Shown here piece by piece: positions 27,641 to 36,283 of a stretch of 64,000 bases of DNA. Each line of letters opens with the position of its first letter. Within the stretch, counting starts at the first letter, position 1. The notes below the pieces were generated by a model. The model was given only the letters and a program-made list of their open reading frames with translations, did no database searches and had not been told where the DNA came from. Both the position numbers and the translations under genes were made by a program. This DNA comes from Georhizobium profundi (GTDB lineage Bacteria > Pseudomonadota > Alphaproteobacteria > Rhizobiales > Rhizobiaceae), in the NCBI RefSeq assembly GCF_003952725.1, contig NZ_CP032509.1:1-64000 (forward strand). The letters are read 5' to 3'.

Positions 27641-27684
27641 AAGCGCTATAGCCTATCTCGATGCCCGGGCGCCATTGCGGCCGC

Positions 27685-28635
27685 TCAGGAATAGGTTGCG
27701 AGACGTTCCGTCAAAAGGGTGAAGAAGCCCTCGGCATCCACCTCGCGCATGACAGTCGCGTTCGGCGCCCGGTCAGTGACATGCCACCAGTCGACGACCG
27801 TCATGCCGCGCGTGAGATCCGAGGCAGTTTCGATCTCGACATTGCAGAAACGTCCGGCGAAAAGCTCGGGGCGAAGCAGATAGGCGATGACGCAAGGATC
27901 ATGCAGCGGCGCACCGTCGGAACCGTATTTCTGCTCGTCGAACCGCTCGAAGAACACCAGCATTTCGGCAAGCGCTCGCGTCGCCTTCGAAGGGAGCGCG
28001 GCGATCGCTTCGGTGCGGGCACGGGTGGTCAGCACCTTGTGCGTGACATCGAGCGGCATCATAACGATCGGCACGCCTGCGCGAAACACCACATCCGCCG
28101 CTTCCGGATCGACATAGATGTTGAATTCGGCGGCGGGCGTGATGTTGCCGCCTTCGAAGAAGCCGCCGCCCATCAGGACGATCTCGGCAATGCGGCCGGC
28201 GATCTCTGGGGCTTTTTGAAGAGCCAGTGCCAGATTGGTGAGCGGCCCCAACGCACAGACGGTGACCGTGCCTGTCTCCTCGGCAAGCAGCGTGCGGATG
28301 ATGAAATCGACCGCGCCCTCATCCTGAAGCTCGCCGACGGGCTCATCGAGCAGCGGACCGTCGAGCCCGGTCTTGCCGTGAACGTGTTCCGCCGTCACAA
28401 GCGGACGCTTCAACGGTGCATGGGCGCCGGCATAAACGGGAACGTCGGCGCGCCCCGCCAATTCGCAGATGATCAGCGCGTTGCGCGTCGTCCAGTCGAG
28501 CGGAACGTTGCCGGCGACGGCCGTAATACCGAGAATGTCGAGTTCCGGGCTTGCCAGCGCGAGCAGAATTGCGGCTGCATCGTCCTGTCCCGGATCGGTA
28601 TCGATGATGATCTTGCGCTTTGTGCCGCTTTGCAT
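27685..28635 (-). CDS. Inosine/uridine-preferring nucleoside hydrolase family protein
   Basis: 316 residues that would cleave the N-glycosidic bond of ribonucleosides for base salvage. The calcium-binding DTDPGQDDAAA motif (Asp12, Asp14, Asp18, Asp19) is intact, and the second-shell ALGPLTNLALAL and MGGG motifs are present. Substrate preference cannot be read from sequence. It lies upstream of glnD on the same strand with a 44-nt gap, and is divergent from the hsp20 heat-shock unit. Confidence 0.92.
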   Translation of the reverse strand: MQSGTKRKIIIDTDPGQDDAAAILLALASPELDILGITAVAGNVPLDWTTRNALIICELAGRADVPVYAGAHAPLKRPLVTAEHVHGKTGLDGPLLDEPVGELQDEGAVDFIIRTLLAEETGTVTVCALGPLTNLALALQKAPEIAGRIAEIVLMGGGFFEGGNITPAAEFNIYVDPEAADVVFRAGVPIVMMPLDVTHKVLTTRARTEAIAALPSKATRALAEMLVFFERFDEQKYGSDGAPLHDPCVIAYLLRPELFAGRFCNVEIETASDLTRGMTVVDWWHVTDRAPNATVMREVDAEGFFTLLTERLATYS

Positions 28636-28699
28636 GAAGTATCAGGTCCTGGTCTCTTTCCGGCAACGCCTATCCTTGCCGGCCCCTCGCCGCAAGCCG

Positions 28700-28728
28700 C
28701 TTGCAGTGCAGCAATCCGCCACCCATAT
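28700..28728 (+). promoter_or_regulatory. Heat-shock sigma factor (RpoH)-type promoter
   Basis: -35 CTTGCAG (28700-28706) and -10 ACCCATAT (28721-28728) with a 14-nt spacer resemble the RpoH consensus (CTTGAAA, CCCCATNT). Transcription would begin near 28735, exactly at the first hairpin of the thermometer leader. Assignment is by consensus only. Confidence 0.6.
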
Positions 28729-28734
28729 TGAGAG

Positions 28735-28800
28735 CAACGGAGATGCCGCCTTCTAAGGGTCTCCGCCTGAATGGTCGCTTCGTGCAAGGACTGGCAGACG
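28735..28800 (+). promoter_or_regulatory. ROSE-type RNA thermometer in the hsp20 leader
   Basis: A short leader with two hairpins. The first pairs CGGAGA (28738-28743) with TCTCCG (28760-28765). The second (28774-28791) has the anti-Shine-Dalgarno motif UCGCU (28775-28779), matching the ROSE U(U/C)GCU signature. It pairs with AGGA (28787-28790) and leaves G28777 bulged; the loop is CGUGC. Melting at high temperature would free the AAGGA site 10 nt before the ATG at 28801. Confidence 0.75.
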
Positions 28801-29226
28801 ATGTCACGCATAACTCCCTTTTCGAGCCCGCTGCTGCTCGGCTTCGACACAATGGAAAAGACGCTGGAGCGTCTCGCCAAGGCGAGTGATGGATATCCGC
28901 CCTACAATATCGAGCGGATAGCCCCACGCGACGGCATCGGAGACAGGTTGCGCATCACGGTAGCCGTCGCTGGCTTCAGCGACGACCAGCTGGATGTGAC
29001 CACCGAAGAGAACCAACTGATCATCCGTGGCCGCCAGGTCGATACCGAAGAGCGTGATTATCTGCACCGCGGTATTGCCGCGCGACAGTTCCAACGCATT
29101 TTCGTGTTGGCGGATGGGATCGAAGTTCTCTCTGCGGAGTTGAACAATGGACTGCTTTCCATTGATCTTGCCCGTCCGGAACCGCAGCGACTGGTGAAGA
29201 AAATTAATATTTCGGTTCGAGACTGA
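28801..29226 (+). CDS. Small heat-shock protein, Hsp20/IbpA family
   Basis: ATP-independent holdase chaperone of 141 residues. The alpha-crystallin domain runs from about 28 to 125 (NIERIAPRDG through LLSIDLARPEP). A short N-terminal arm carries FSSPLLLGFDTMEKTLE, and the C-terminus has a short KKINISVRD tail rather than the usual longer extension. The ATG at 28801 is preferred over the upstream in-frame ATG at 28771 because the latter lies within the thermometer hairpin. It is followed by a DUF1150 gene. Confidence 0.93.
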   Translation: MSRITPFSSPLLLGFDTMEKTLERLAKASDGYPPYNIERIAPRDGIGDRLRITVAVAGFSDDQLDVTTEENQLIIRGRQVDTEERDYLHRGIAARQFQRIFVLADGIEVLSAELNNGLLSIDLARPEPQRLVKKINISVRD

Positions 29227-29282
29227 AATATGCAGGGCGCGCGAGTCGATCTTCGATCGAGCGGCCCGTTTGGAGAAATGCC

Positions 29283-29570
29283 ATGGCTTTCAAGGAATTG
29301 ACATCGCGAGATGCCGCCGGCGCCGAGCTGGCAGCGAAGATTAGCGCGAACGAGCTTGCCGATCTGGGCAATGGCGAAGTCGGCTATATCCGAAAGATGC
29401 GGTCGGAAGACGTGTCCAAGAAGTTTCCTCAGGCGCCGGATCTGGAACCCGGCCTCGACCTTTGGGGTCTCTTCGGTGCCGACGGTACGCCGATCCTCCT
29501 GAGCGACAGCCGGTCTAGCGCCTTCTTCAAGGCAGCCGAAAACGACCTGAGCACCGTCAGCGTTCACTGA
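29283..29570 (+). CDS. DUF1150 family protein
   Basis: 95 residues, soluble and acidic overall, with the central VGYIRKMRSEDVSKKFP and a C-terminal FGADGTPILLSDSRSSA segment typical of DUF1150. The family is largely alphaproteobacterial and frequently sits downstream of hsp20. GGAG lies upstream of the ATG, 56 nt after the hsp20 stop. A role tied to small heat-shock proteins is inferred from this pairing. Confidence 0.85.
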   Translation: MAFKELTSRDAAGAELAAKISANELADLGNGEVGYIRKMRSEDVSKKFPQAPDLEPGLDLWGLFGADGTPILLSDSRSSAFFKAAENDLSTVSVH

Positions 29571-29581
29571 CGCTTGCATAG

Positions 29582-29620
29582 ATACCCGAGGGCGGCGTCT
29601 TCGACGCTTGCCCTCGGTAT
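29582..29620. terminator. Long bidirectional hairpin between DUF1150 and ptsN
   Basis: Outer arms CCGAGGGC (29586-29593) and GCCCTCGG (29610-29617) plus inner arms GCGTC (29595-29599) and GACGC (29603-29607) make a long stem with a 3-nt loop. The stem extends by ATA/TAT outside. It lies between convergent genes and touches the ptsN stop codon at 29620-29622. Confidence 0.7.
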
Positions 29621-30084
29621 TAGGCGGCGTTCGACGCCTCGTCCTGGGTCAGGAAAGTATAGATGGCCGACGCCTGGTCGCTCGCACGCAGCTTAGCGAC
29701 AGTGTCCTGGTCCCGCAGCACGCGTGCAATGCGCGACAGTGCCTTGAGGTGATCCGCACCCGCACCCTCCGGAGCAAGCAGCAGGAACACGAGGTCGACC
29801 GGTTGATCGTCAAGCGCTTCGAAATCGATCGGCTGATCGAGACGCGCAAAAACACCGACGATTCCAGGCAATGTCGTCAATTTGCCGTGCGGAATGGCAA
29901 TGCCGTTCCCCACACCGGTTGAGCCGAGCCTTTCGCGCTGAAGAATGACCTCGAAGATTTCCCGTTCGGTCAATCCGGTGATTTGGGCGGCTTTCGAAGC
30001 CAGTTCCTGAAGGAGCTGTTTCTTCGAGTTTGCCTTCAGCGCGGGTATCACCGCGTCCGGGGCAAGCAGATCAGCCAAAGCCAT
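29620..30084 (-). CDS. ptsN: PTS IIA-like nitrogen regulatory protein (EIIA-Ntr)
   Basis: Terminal phospho-acceptor of the nitrogen phosphotransferase system, regulating potassium uptake, carbon/nitrogen balance and other targets. The 154 residues carry phosphorylation-site His66 in GIAIPHGKL. Order rpoN-hpf-ptsN on one strand is standard in proteobacteria. A perfect hairpin (30121-30143) separates it from hpf. Confidence 0.95.
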   Translation of the reverse strand: MALADLLAPDAVIPALKANSKKQLLQELASKAAQITGLTEREIFEVILQRERLGSTGVGNGIAIPHGKLTTLPGIVGVFARLDQPIDFEALDDQPVDLVFLLLAPEGAGADHLKALSRIARVLRDQDTVAKLRASDQASAIYTFLTQDEASNAA

Positions 30085-30120
30085 TCCTATTCCTCGCGTA
30101 TCATCCCGGCGACATCGAAC

Positions 30121-30143
30121 GTCCGCCCCAAAAAGGGGCGGAC
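30121..30143. terminator. Intercistronic hairpin between hpf and ptsN
   Basis: A perfect 9-bp stem, GTCCGCCCC (30121-30129) and GGGGCGGAC (30135-30143), with an AAAAA loop. No T-tract follows on either strand. It may lower ptsN expression relative to hpf or protect the upstream mRNA. Confidence 0.55.
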
Positions 30144-30159
30144 ATTACGCATCAACTCG

Positions 30160-30735
30160 TCAGGATTTATTGTTGGCTGCGTCGACCCAGCCAATGTTGC
30201 CATCTGTCCGGCGGTAAACCACGTTGAGGGCATCGTTGCCGGCATTGCGAAAAATCAGAACCGGTTCATCCGTCATGTCCAGCGCCATCACTGCGCTTGC
30301 GACCGACATGGTTCTTACCACTTTTGAGCTCTCGGCGACAATGACGGGCGCGTAATCCTCAGGAATTTCGTCGTCCTCGTCGGAGCCGCTGTCCATAACC
30401 GTGTAGGGCAGTTCCATCATCTTGCTCTGGCCGTTGCCGGCGTGATGGTCCTTCAAACGGCGCTTGTAGCGGCGCAGTCTCTTCTCCAGGCGCTCCGAAG
30501 CGCCATCGAAAGCGAACTGCGGCTCCTGTCCTTCCCCGGTCGCCTGCATTACCACGCCCGTATCGAGATGAATCTTGCAATCGGCGGTGAAGCGCGACCC
30601 GGATTTCTCGACCGTCACCTGGCTGGAATATCCTCCGTCGAAATACTTGCTCACCGCATCCTGGATCTTGTCCTCGATCCTGGTACGGAAGGCTTCGCCG
30701 ATTTCCATATGTTTTCCAGACACGCGCACGCTCAT
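30160..30735 (-). CDS. hpf: Ribosome hibernation promoting factor, long form
   Basis: 191 residues. The N-terminal S30AE domain (about 1-100, MSVRVSGKHMEIGEAFRTRI) blocks the decoding centre. A C-terminal domain (about 130-190) with FRNAGNDALNVVYRRTDGNIGW drives 100S ribosome dimerisation in long-form HPFs. A disordered acidic linker with SDEDDEIPEDYAP joins them. It lies 256 nt downstream of rpoN, so its own promoter in that gap is likely. Confidence 0.94.
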   Translation of the reverse strand: MSVRVSGKHMEIGEAFRTRIEDKIQDAVSKYFDGGYSSQVTVEKSGSRFTADCKIHLDTGVVMQATGEGQEPQFAFDGASERLEKRLRRYKRRLKDHHAGNGQSKMMELPYTVMDSGSDEDDEIPEDYAPVIVAESSKVVRTMSVASAVMALDMTDEPVLIFRNAGNDALNVVYRRTDGNIGWVDAANNKS

Positions 30736-30991
30736 GGAGAGCCCTTTCTTATTCTGTGACTTGCGGTGTCAGCTTATGCCAAGGTCGTGCGCCATCCAAG
30801 CGCAGACCTCGTAATCGGTCCGGTCCTTCGCGGCGCTTGGCTCGCGCATATCTTCCGGCCGTCGGCGGTTACCTTTTCAGAACGCAGCCTCATGCACTTT
30901 GGTACAGCCGGCTCCACGAATGGCGGGGCGTGTACGCGCCGCAGAATGGCCTGTCAAGCAAGGCGAACCGGCACTCAGGGAAGCTGAAAGC
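30736..30991. other. rpoN-hpf intergenic region
   Basis: 256 bases with no supported gene. Short frames here have no homology-like pattern. It probably carries the hpf promoter; no confident -35/-10 or -24/-12 pair was identified. Confidence 0.5.
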
Positions 30992-32569
30992 CTAGGAAGC
31001 GACGCTTGCCATGAGCGCCTTCTTTTCCCGTCGGCGCTGGACCGAGGAGGGAATGTTCATCGATTCCCGGTACTTCGCGACGGTTCTGCGGGCTAGATCG
31101 ATGCCCCGATCCTTCAGCACCTTGACGATATCGTCATCGGAAAGAACCGCATCCGCCGCTTCCGCGCCGATCATTTTGCGAATCGTTTGCCGCACTGCCT
31201 CGGCCGAATGGGCATCCCCGCCTTCGGACGAGGCGATCGAGACAGTGAAGAAATACTTCAGCTCGAACACGCCGCGCGGCGTCATCATGTATTTGTTAGA
31301 GGTAACGCGGCTGACGGTCGATTCATGCATGCCGATCGCGTCGGCGACGGCGCGCAGATTGAGCGGCCGCAAATGGCTCACGCCATGCAGCAGAAAAGCA
31401 TCCTGCTGGCGGACGATCTCGCTTGCCACCTTCATGATGGTGCGGGCGCGCTGATCGAGGCTGCGCGTCAGCCAGTTGGCGCTTTGCAGGCATTCGGCGA
31501 GGAACGCCTGGTCTGCGGGGCTCTTGCCGGCGATGCGACTGACATGGGCGTAATACGTCTGGTTGACGAGCACGCGCGGCAAAGCGTCGGGGCTCAGTTC
31601 CACGTGCCAGCCGCCCTCCGCGGCCTGGCGGACCATGACATCGGGCACGATCGTCTCGACGCTACCCTTCTGAAAGGCCAGGCCTGGCTTTGGGTCCAGC
31701 GCCCGGATCTCGCCCAGCATGTCGAGGATGTCTTCATCGTCGACGCCGCAGAGCTTGCGCAGTGCCGCAAAATCCCGCCGCGCCAGCAATTCCAGGTTCT
31801 CCAGAAGACACGCCATGGCCGGGTCGTGCCGATCACGCGCTTTCAGCTGCAGTGCGAGGCATTCTTTCAGCGACCGTGCGAATAACCCAGGGGGGTCCAT
31901 GCGCTGCAACCGAGCGAGCACGGCCGTGATCACATCGGACGAAACGCCCAGACGTTCGGCCATCACAGCCGCGTCGAAATCGACATAGCCCGCATCGTCC
32001 AGATGATCGGCGATCTCAGCCGCGATGACGCGCTCGATGGGATCAGCAATGGACAGCGCGATCTCGGCCTCGACATGATCGCGCAGCGTCGTTGCGGCCG
32101 CGACGAACTCGTCGAGATCATGGATGTCGCCGGCACCGGAGCCGTTCGCGCCGGGCATCGATTTCCAGCTGTCGAGGAATTCGGGCGACGCGGCCTTTTG
32201 CGGCTCGCCATCGTCGGGGAAAACGTTGTCGTAGTTGGCATCCAGACGTTCGGACACGAACTCGCCATCCGGTGTCAGGCCGTTTTTAGCCCAATCGGCA
32301 TCGCCATCGGCAAGAACTCCATCGCCGACTGCATCATCGCGCCTGTCGCCGTCGTCCGACCGTCGCTCACCTGAGCGACCGAAATCGTGGGCAGGCAGGT
32401 CCCCGTCATCACCCGCCAATTCCAGCAGGGGGTTCTTTTCGACTTCCTGCTCGATGAAGCGGTTGAGTTCAATATGAGTCAGTTGCAGCAACCGGATCGA
32501 CTGGATGAGCTGCGGGGTCATCACCAGTGATTGGCTCTGGCGCAATTGCAGGCTTGCCGACAGTGCCAT
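30992..32569 (-). CDS. rpoN: RNA polymerase sigma-54 factor
   Basis: Alternative sigma factor for -24/-12 promoters that needs bEBP activators such as NtrC. From the ATG at 32569 the protein has 525 residues. Region I is glutamine/leucine-rich (MALSASLQLRQSQSLVMTPQ), region II is acidic (about 55-140), and region III ends in the RpoN box ARRTVAKYRESMNIPSS near the C-terminus. A hairpin at 32602-32617 lies in its leader. It is downstream of the lptCAB genes. Confidence 0.96.
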   Translation of the reverse strand: MALSASLQLRQSQSLVMTPQLIQSIRLLQLTHIELNRFIEQEVEKNPLLELAGDDGDLPAHDFGRSGERRSDDGDRRDDAVGDGVLADGDADWAKNGLTPDGEFVSERLDANYDNVFPDDGEPQKAASPEFLDSWKSMPGANGSGAGDIHDLDEFVAAATTLRDHVEAEIALSIADPIERVIAAEIADHLDDAGYVDFDAAVMAERLGVSSDVITAVLARLQRMDPPGLFARSLKECLALQLKARDRHDPAMACLLENLELLARRDFAALRKLCGVDDEDILDMLGEIRALDPKPGLAFQKGSVETIVPDVMVRQAAEGGWHVELSPDALPRVLVNQTYYAHVSRIAGKSPADQAFLAECLQSANWLTRSLDQRARTIMKVASEIVRQQDAFLLHGVSHLRPLNLRAVADAIGMHESTVSRVTSNKYMMTPRGVFELKYFFTVSIASSEGGDAHSAEAVRQTIRKMIGAEAADAVLSDDDIVKVLKDRGIDLARRTVAKYRESMNIPSSVQRRREKKALMASVAS

Positions 32570-32601
32570 GACTGAAACGAACTCCCGAAACGCGACGCTC
32601 G

Positions 32602-32617
32602 GTGCGGCTTGCCGCAC
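32602..32617. other. Small hairpin in the rpoN leader
   Basis: GTGCGG (32602-32607) and CCGCAC (32612-32617) with a 4-nt loop form a stable stem about 35 nt upstream of the rpoN ATG, in the 125-nt lptB-rpoN gap. It could be a processing or attenuation element; there is no T-tract. Confidence 0.35.
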
Positions 32618-32694
32618 GACCAAAGTGATGTGGCCCAAAAATTGCTTTTTTCCCGAACCGGGTCAAGTCAAAGCAGATTTCTGCGACACTGTGC

Positions 32695-33489
32695 TTAAAG
32701 CGTAAACTGTTCGCCCAGATACAGGCGGCGAACGTCCGGGTTGGCCACGATTTCATCCGGCCGCCCATGGGTCAGCACCGCGCCCTGGTGGATGATATAG
32801 GCCCGGTCGATGAGGCCGAGCGTTTCGCGCACATTGTGGTCGGTGATCAGAACACCGATACCGCGCTTGGTCAGGTGGCGAACAAGATTTTGAATGTCGG
32901 CGACCGCGATCGGATCGACGCCGGCAAACGGCTCGTCGAGCAGCATGAAGGTCGGGTCGGAGGCCAGTGCGCGGGCAATTTCGAGCCGACGCCGCTCGCC
33001 GCCCGAAAGCGCGATGGACGGCGACTTGGCGAGATGGTCGATGTGGAATTCTTCCAGCAGCGAGGCGAGCTTCTCGGACCGCTTCTTCCGGTCGGGCTCC
33101 ACGACCTCGAGAACGGCGCGGACGTTTTCCTCGACGCTCAGGCCACGAAAGATCGAAGCTTCCTGCGGCAGGTAACCGACGCCGAGCCGGGCACGGCGAT
33201 ACATCGGCATCTGCGTCACATTGAAACCGTCGATCTCGATCGTGCCCTTGTCGACCGGAACGAGCCCCGTGATCATGTAGAAACACGTCGTCTTGCCGGC
33301 GCCGTTCGGCCCGAGAAGGCCTACGGCCTCGCCGCGACGCACACCGAGGGAAACGCCGTTGACGACGGCGCGCGACTTGTAGCTCTTGGTCAGGCCTCTC
33401 GCGATCAGCGTGCCCTGGTAACGCGCCTCGGATGGCGCATCGCTGTCGCGCGCCGGCGGCGCTCCCCGGTTGAAGAGAGAATTCAGCAA
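32695..33489 (-). CDS. lptB: Lipopolysaccharide export ATP-binding protein LptB
   Basis: Cytoplasmic ABC ATPase that powers LptFG extraction of LPS from the inner membrane. 264 residues with Walker A GPNGAGKT (60-67), signature LSGGE (161-165) and Walker B MLLDEPF (182-188). It starts at TTG with AAGGA 9 nt upstream; no in-frame ATG fits. The N-terminal 25 residues are an extension beyond the E. coli protein. It follows lptA by 21 nt. Confidence 0.95.
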   Translation of the reverse strand: MLNSLFNRGAPPARDSDAPSEARYQGTLIARGLTKSYKSRAVVNGVSLGVRRGEAVGLLGPNGAGKTTCFYMITGLVPVDKGTIEIDGFNVTQMPMYRRARLGVGYLPQEASIFRGLSVEENVRAVLEVVEPDRKKRSEKLASLLEEFHIDHLAKSPSIALSGGERRRLEIARALASDPTFMLLDEPFAGVDPIAVADIQNLVRHLTKRGIGVLITDHNVRETLGLIDRAYIIHQGAVLTHGRPDEIVANPDVRRLYLGEQFTL

Positions 33490-33510
33490 GAGGATGGGTC
33501 CTTGAGGCCG

Positions 33511-34080
33511 TTATTCCGAAGGCCGCGAGGCTGGGTTCAACTGGATCTGCACCCGGTTCCCGCAGCTTTCGAGGCGTGCATTGCCGTTGGCGACCTCGAC
33601 CGTCAGCTTGCACCCGACGAGGACGTTGTCGCCTTCCGACAGAACGACCCTGTCGCCGGATAGTGTCAGGATTTCGTTCGACATGTCGTAGGTGCCGGCG
33701 TCCGCGGTCGCAGTCTGCTCGCCGGACTGAAGAAGCACGTCGTTGCGCAATTCGATGCGCTCGATCGCCGCCGTTCCGGTGGATACAGAGCCGCTGTCGC
33801 CGCTGTAGAACACGGTCATGGCGCCCGACTTCAGCACCATCTCGCCCTGAACGACATTTACATTGCCGGTGAAATCGGCGCGGCCATTGCTTTCGCTGAC
33901 CTGCAGTTCGTCGCTTTCGATCTGGATCGGCTGATCCTCGGACAAAGCGAACCTGGAGCTTTGCCGCTCGACCGTCTGCGCCTGAAGAGACGGCACCGAC
34001 AGGGCGAGCGCTGCAAGGACAACGGCCGCATAACGCGTCGGACGGGCGAGCGACGAAGTATAGAAATTCATGGAAGACAT
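33511..34080 (-). CDS. lptA: Lipopolysaccharide transport periplasmic protein LptA
   Basis: Periplasmic bridge protein (OstA/LptA family) that carries LPS from LptC to LptD. 189 residues with a signal peptide (about 1-35, ending LQAQT) and the beta-jellyroll sequence QPIQIESDELQVSESNGRADFTG. Its start lies 1 nt after the lptC stop codon, so translation is coupled. A second ATG at 34071 is an alternative. Confidence 0.92.
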   Translation of the reverse strand: MSSMNFYTSSLARPTRYAAVVLAALALSVPSLQAQTVERQSSRFALSEDQPIQIESDELQVSESNGRADFTGNVNVVQGEMVLKSGAMTVFYSGDSGSVSTGTAAIERIELRNDVLLQSGEQTATADAGTYDMSNEILTLSGDRVVLSEGDNVLVGCKLTVEVANGNARLESCGNRVQIQLNPASRPSE

Positions 34081-34081
34081 A

Positions 34082-34762
34082 TCAGTCGGCGCTTTCTTCG
34101 CGGCTGCTCAGCGTCGACGGATCGATAATCATCCGCACGTCACGCTCGAAAACTATGATCGCGCCGTTATCCCTGATCCGAACAGACTGCGCAACAAGAG
34201 ACGTCTTGCCATTGCGGATGACAACACCGTCATTGGTTTCCATGGCCCCGACACCCATGTCGAACCTGGCGGATTGAAGATCGACTTCAAGCCCTCCGGT
34301 CGCACGCACCGTGAAAGGTGCATCGAGCACGAGGGTTTCGAGCAGGCGGTCATAGATCCCGCGCTCGGCCTCGACGCTTGCGACCTCATTGTCGCCGACG
34401 GGCAGTTCCGCTTTGATGTCGTTCAAGGTGATGACATCGGGCGTCGCGACATTCTGGGTGGCACGCGCAGCGTTCATCGTGAAGGTCCGGCGATCGTCGT
34501 TCTGTCCGGAGAGCGCCGGATTTTCCATGACGATGACACCGTTTTCCATCGTCATGCGATCGAAGACGATGTCGGCGGGGGTGACCCGGAAAGCGATCGA
34601 GACAACGACGAACGCGACCGCAAGGCCGATCGACACGACCGGCAGCAAGATCTTGAGCCGCTTTACCCAGGCGGAATGGCGCTGCCCCTTGCGGTATTCG
34701 CGCGCAGCACGGCTGATTTCCGTGCCGCTGCCATCCGCCATTGCCTCACCACTCACTGCCAT
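34082..34762 (-). CDS. lptC: Lipopolysaccharide export inner-membrane protein LptC
   Basis: Single-pass inner-membrane protein whose periplasmic jellyroll passes LPS to LptA. With the ATG at 34762 it has 226 residues; a TTG at 34786 is another possible start. The transmembrane segment is LLPVVSIGLAVAFVVVSIAF, and the periplasmic part follows. The usual rnd gene upstream in relatives is not here; the divergent sppA gene takes its place. Confidence 0.9.
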   Translation of the reverse strand: MAVSGEAMADGSGTEISRAAREYRKGQRHSAWVKRLKILLPVVSIGLAVAFVVVSIAFRVTPADIVFDRMTMENGVIVMENPALSGQNDDRRTFTMNAARATQNVATPDVITLNDIKAELPVGDNEVASVEAERGIYDRLLETLVLDAPFTVRATGGLEVDLQSARFDMGVGAMETNDGVVIRNGKTSLVAQSVRIRDNGAIIVFERDVRMIIDPSTLSSREESAD

Positions 34763-34937
34763 TTCGCCGCTCTTTTGATCCGTCAAACTCCGACCTTGTG
34801 CGCCAATATGGTTATTTTGCCGTTGACCGACCAGTCGACGACGGATGCATCGGCGATATTTCCTCTGCCGTCATGGCGCAGCGGTTGCGGCTCTGGTATG
34901 GAAACCGGCCACGGGATCACGTGAAAGGATTGTTATC

Positions 34938-35924
34938 TTGGACCAATCTGGCATCGCCGATCGTCGGCGGCTCAGACGCAAACTGACCTTCTGGCGCATC
35001 GTCGGCCTGCTGGCCGTCGTGCTGCTCGTCTTCGGCCTCACCTATGCCGGTGGGTTTGCCGAGCGCGGTGAGAAGGCACGGTCCCATATCGCGCGCGTCA
35101 TGGTTTCCGGGGTCATCACGGCAAATGAAGACCTGCTGGAACGCCTCGAGGATGTCCGCGATGATCCGAACGTTCGGGCCGTCGTCATCGGCATCGAGTC
35201 CCCCGGTGGCACCACCTATGGCGGCGAGGTGCTCTATAAGGCGGTGCGGGATATTTCCGCCGTAAAACCCGTCGTCGCCGAAGTGCGCGGCCTTGCCGCT
35301 TCTGCCGGCTATATGATCGCCAGCGCCACCGACCACATCGTTGCCGGCGAGGCTTCCATCGTCGGGTCGATCGGCGTGATCTTCCAATATGGCAATATTT
35401 CCGAGCTCCTCGACAATATCGGGGTCAGCGTTGGCGCCGTGAAGTCGTCGCCGCTCAAGGCAGAGCCCTCGCCTTTTTCGCCCGCAAATCCCGAAGCCGA
35501 AGAAATGATCGGCCGGCTCGTCGCCGATTCCTACGACTGGTTCGTCGATCTGGTGGCCGAGCGGCGCAACATGACGCGGCCGGAAACCCTTGCGATCGCC
35601 GACGGGTCGATCTTCACGGGACGTCAGGCGCTTCAGAACGGTCTGGTCGACGCCATTGGCGCGGAGGACGAGGTGCGCGCCTATCTCGGCACGCGTGACA
35701 TCGACACCGATCTCGATATCGTCGACTGGGAGCCCGAGCGCTCGCGTGGCCTGCTCTTTGGCCAGGCAGCAGCAGGCCTCATCGGTGGAATGTTCGGCAA
35801 TTCCGCTCTTGGAAGCCAGGTTCTGTCAGCTTTTACCGATCAGAAGTTGTTTCTTGACGGTCTGATCTCGGTTTGGCAGTTTGGCGGGCAACAAGCACGA
35901 GACGACTGGGGGAACACACCGTGA
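34938..35924 (+). CDS. sppA: Signal peptide peptidase SppA, S49 serine protease
   Basis: Membrane-anchored protease that degrades cleaved signal peptides. It starts at TTG with AAAGGA 8 nt upstream and has 328 residues. One transmembrane segment lies at 18-38. The catalytic Ser122 is in LAASAGYM and the likely general base Lys174 in KSSPLK, spaced 52 residues apart as in the Bacillus subtilis enzyme (Ser147/Lys199). Its TGA overlaps the ihfB GTG start by 4 nt. Confidence 0.92.
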   Translation: MDQSGIADRRRLRRKLTFWRIVGLLAVVLLVFGLTYAGGFAERGEKARSHIARVMVSGVITANEDLLERLEDVRDDPNVRAVVIGIESPGGTTYGGEVLYKAVRDISAVKPVVAEVRGLAASAGYMIASATDHIVAGEASIVGSIGVIFQYGNISELLDNIGVSVGAVKSSPLKAEPSPFSPANPEAEEMIGRLVADSYDWFVDLVAERRNMTRPETLAIADGSIFTGRQALQNGLVDAIGAEDEVRAYLGTRDIDTDLDIVDWEPERSRGLLFGQAAAGLIGGMFGNSALGSQVLSAFTDQKLFLDGLISVWQFGGQQARDDWGNTP

Positions 35925-36211
35925 TAAAGTCGGAGCTGGTGCAGATCATTGCGTCTCGTAATCCGCACCTCTTCCATCGCGACGTCGAGAACATCGTCAA
36001 TGCGATCCTGGACGAGATCACCAATGCTCTGGCCGATGGAAATCGCGTCGAACTGCGCGGTTTTGGCGCTTTTTCGGTGAAGAACAGACCGTCGCGGTCC
36101 GGCCGGAACCCGCGCACGGGTGAAACCGTTTTCGTCGAAGAGAAGTGGGTCCCCTTCTTCAAGACCGGCAAGGAACTGCGTGAGCGCCTGAACCCCGATC
36201 AGGTCGACTGA
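35921..36211 (+). CDS. ihfB: Integration host factor beta subunit
   Basis: DNA-bending histone-like protein that pairs with IhfA, important at sigma-54 promoters. It has 96 residues from a GTG with GGGGGA upstream. GRNPRTGE with the DNA-intercalating Pro64 is intact. It overlaps sppA by 4 nt (GTGA) and should be translationally coupled. Confidence 0.95.
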   Translation: MIKSELVQIIASRNPHLFHRDVENIVNAILDEITNALADGNRVELRGFGAFSVKNRPSRSGRNPRTGETVFVEEKWVPFFKTGKELRERLNPDQVD

Positions 36212-36283
36212 ACGCGGTTCGCATGAAGCCGCCGATCAAGAAGCTGGCCCGGTTCACCAGTCATTACCAAGAGGCGCTTTCGC

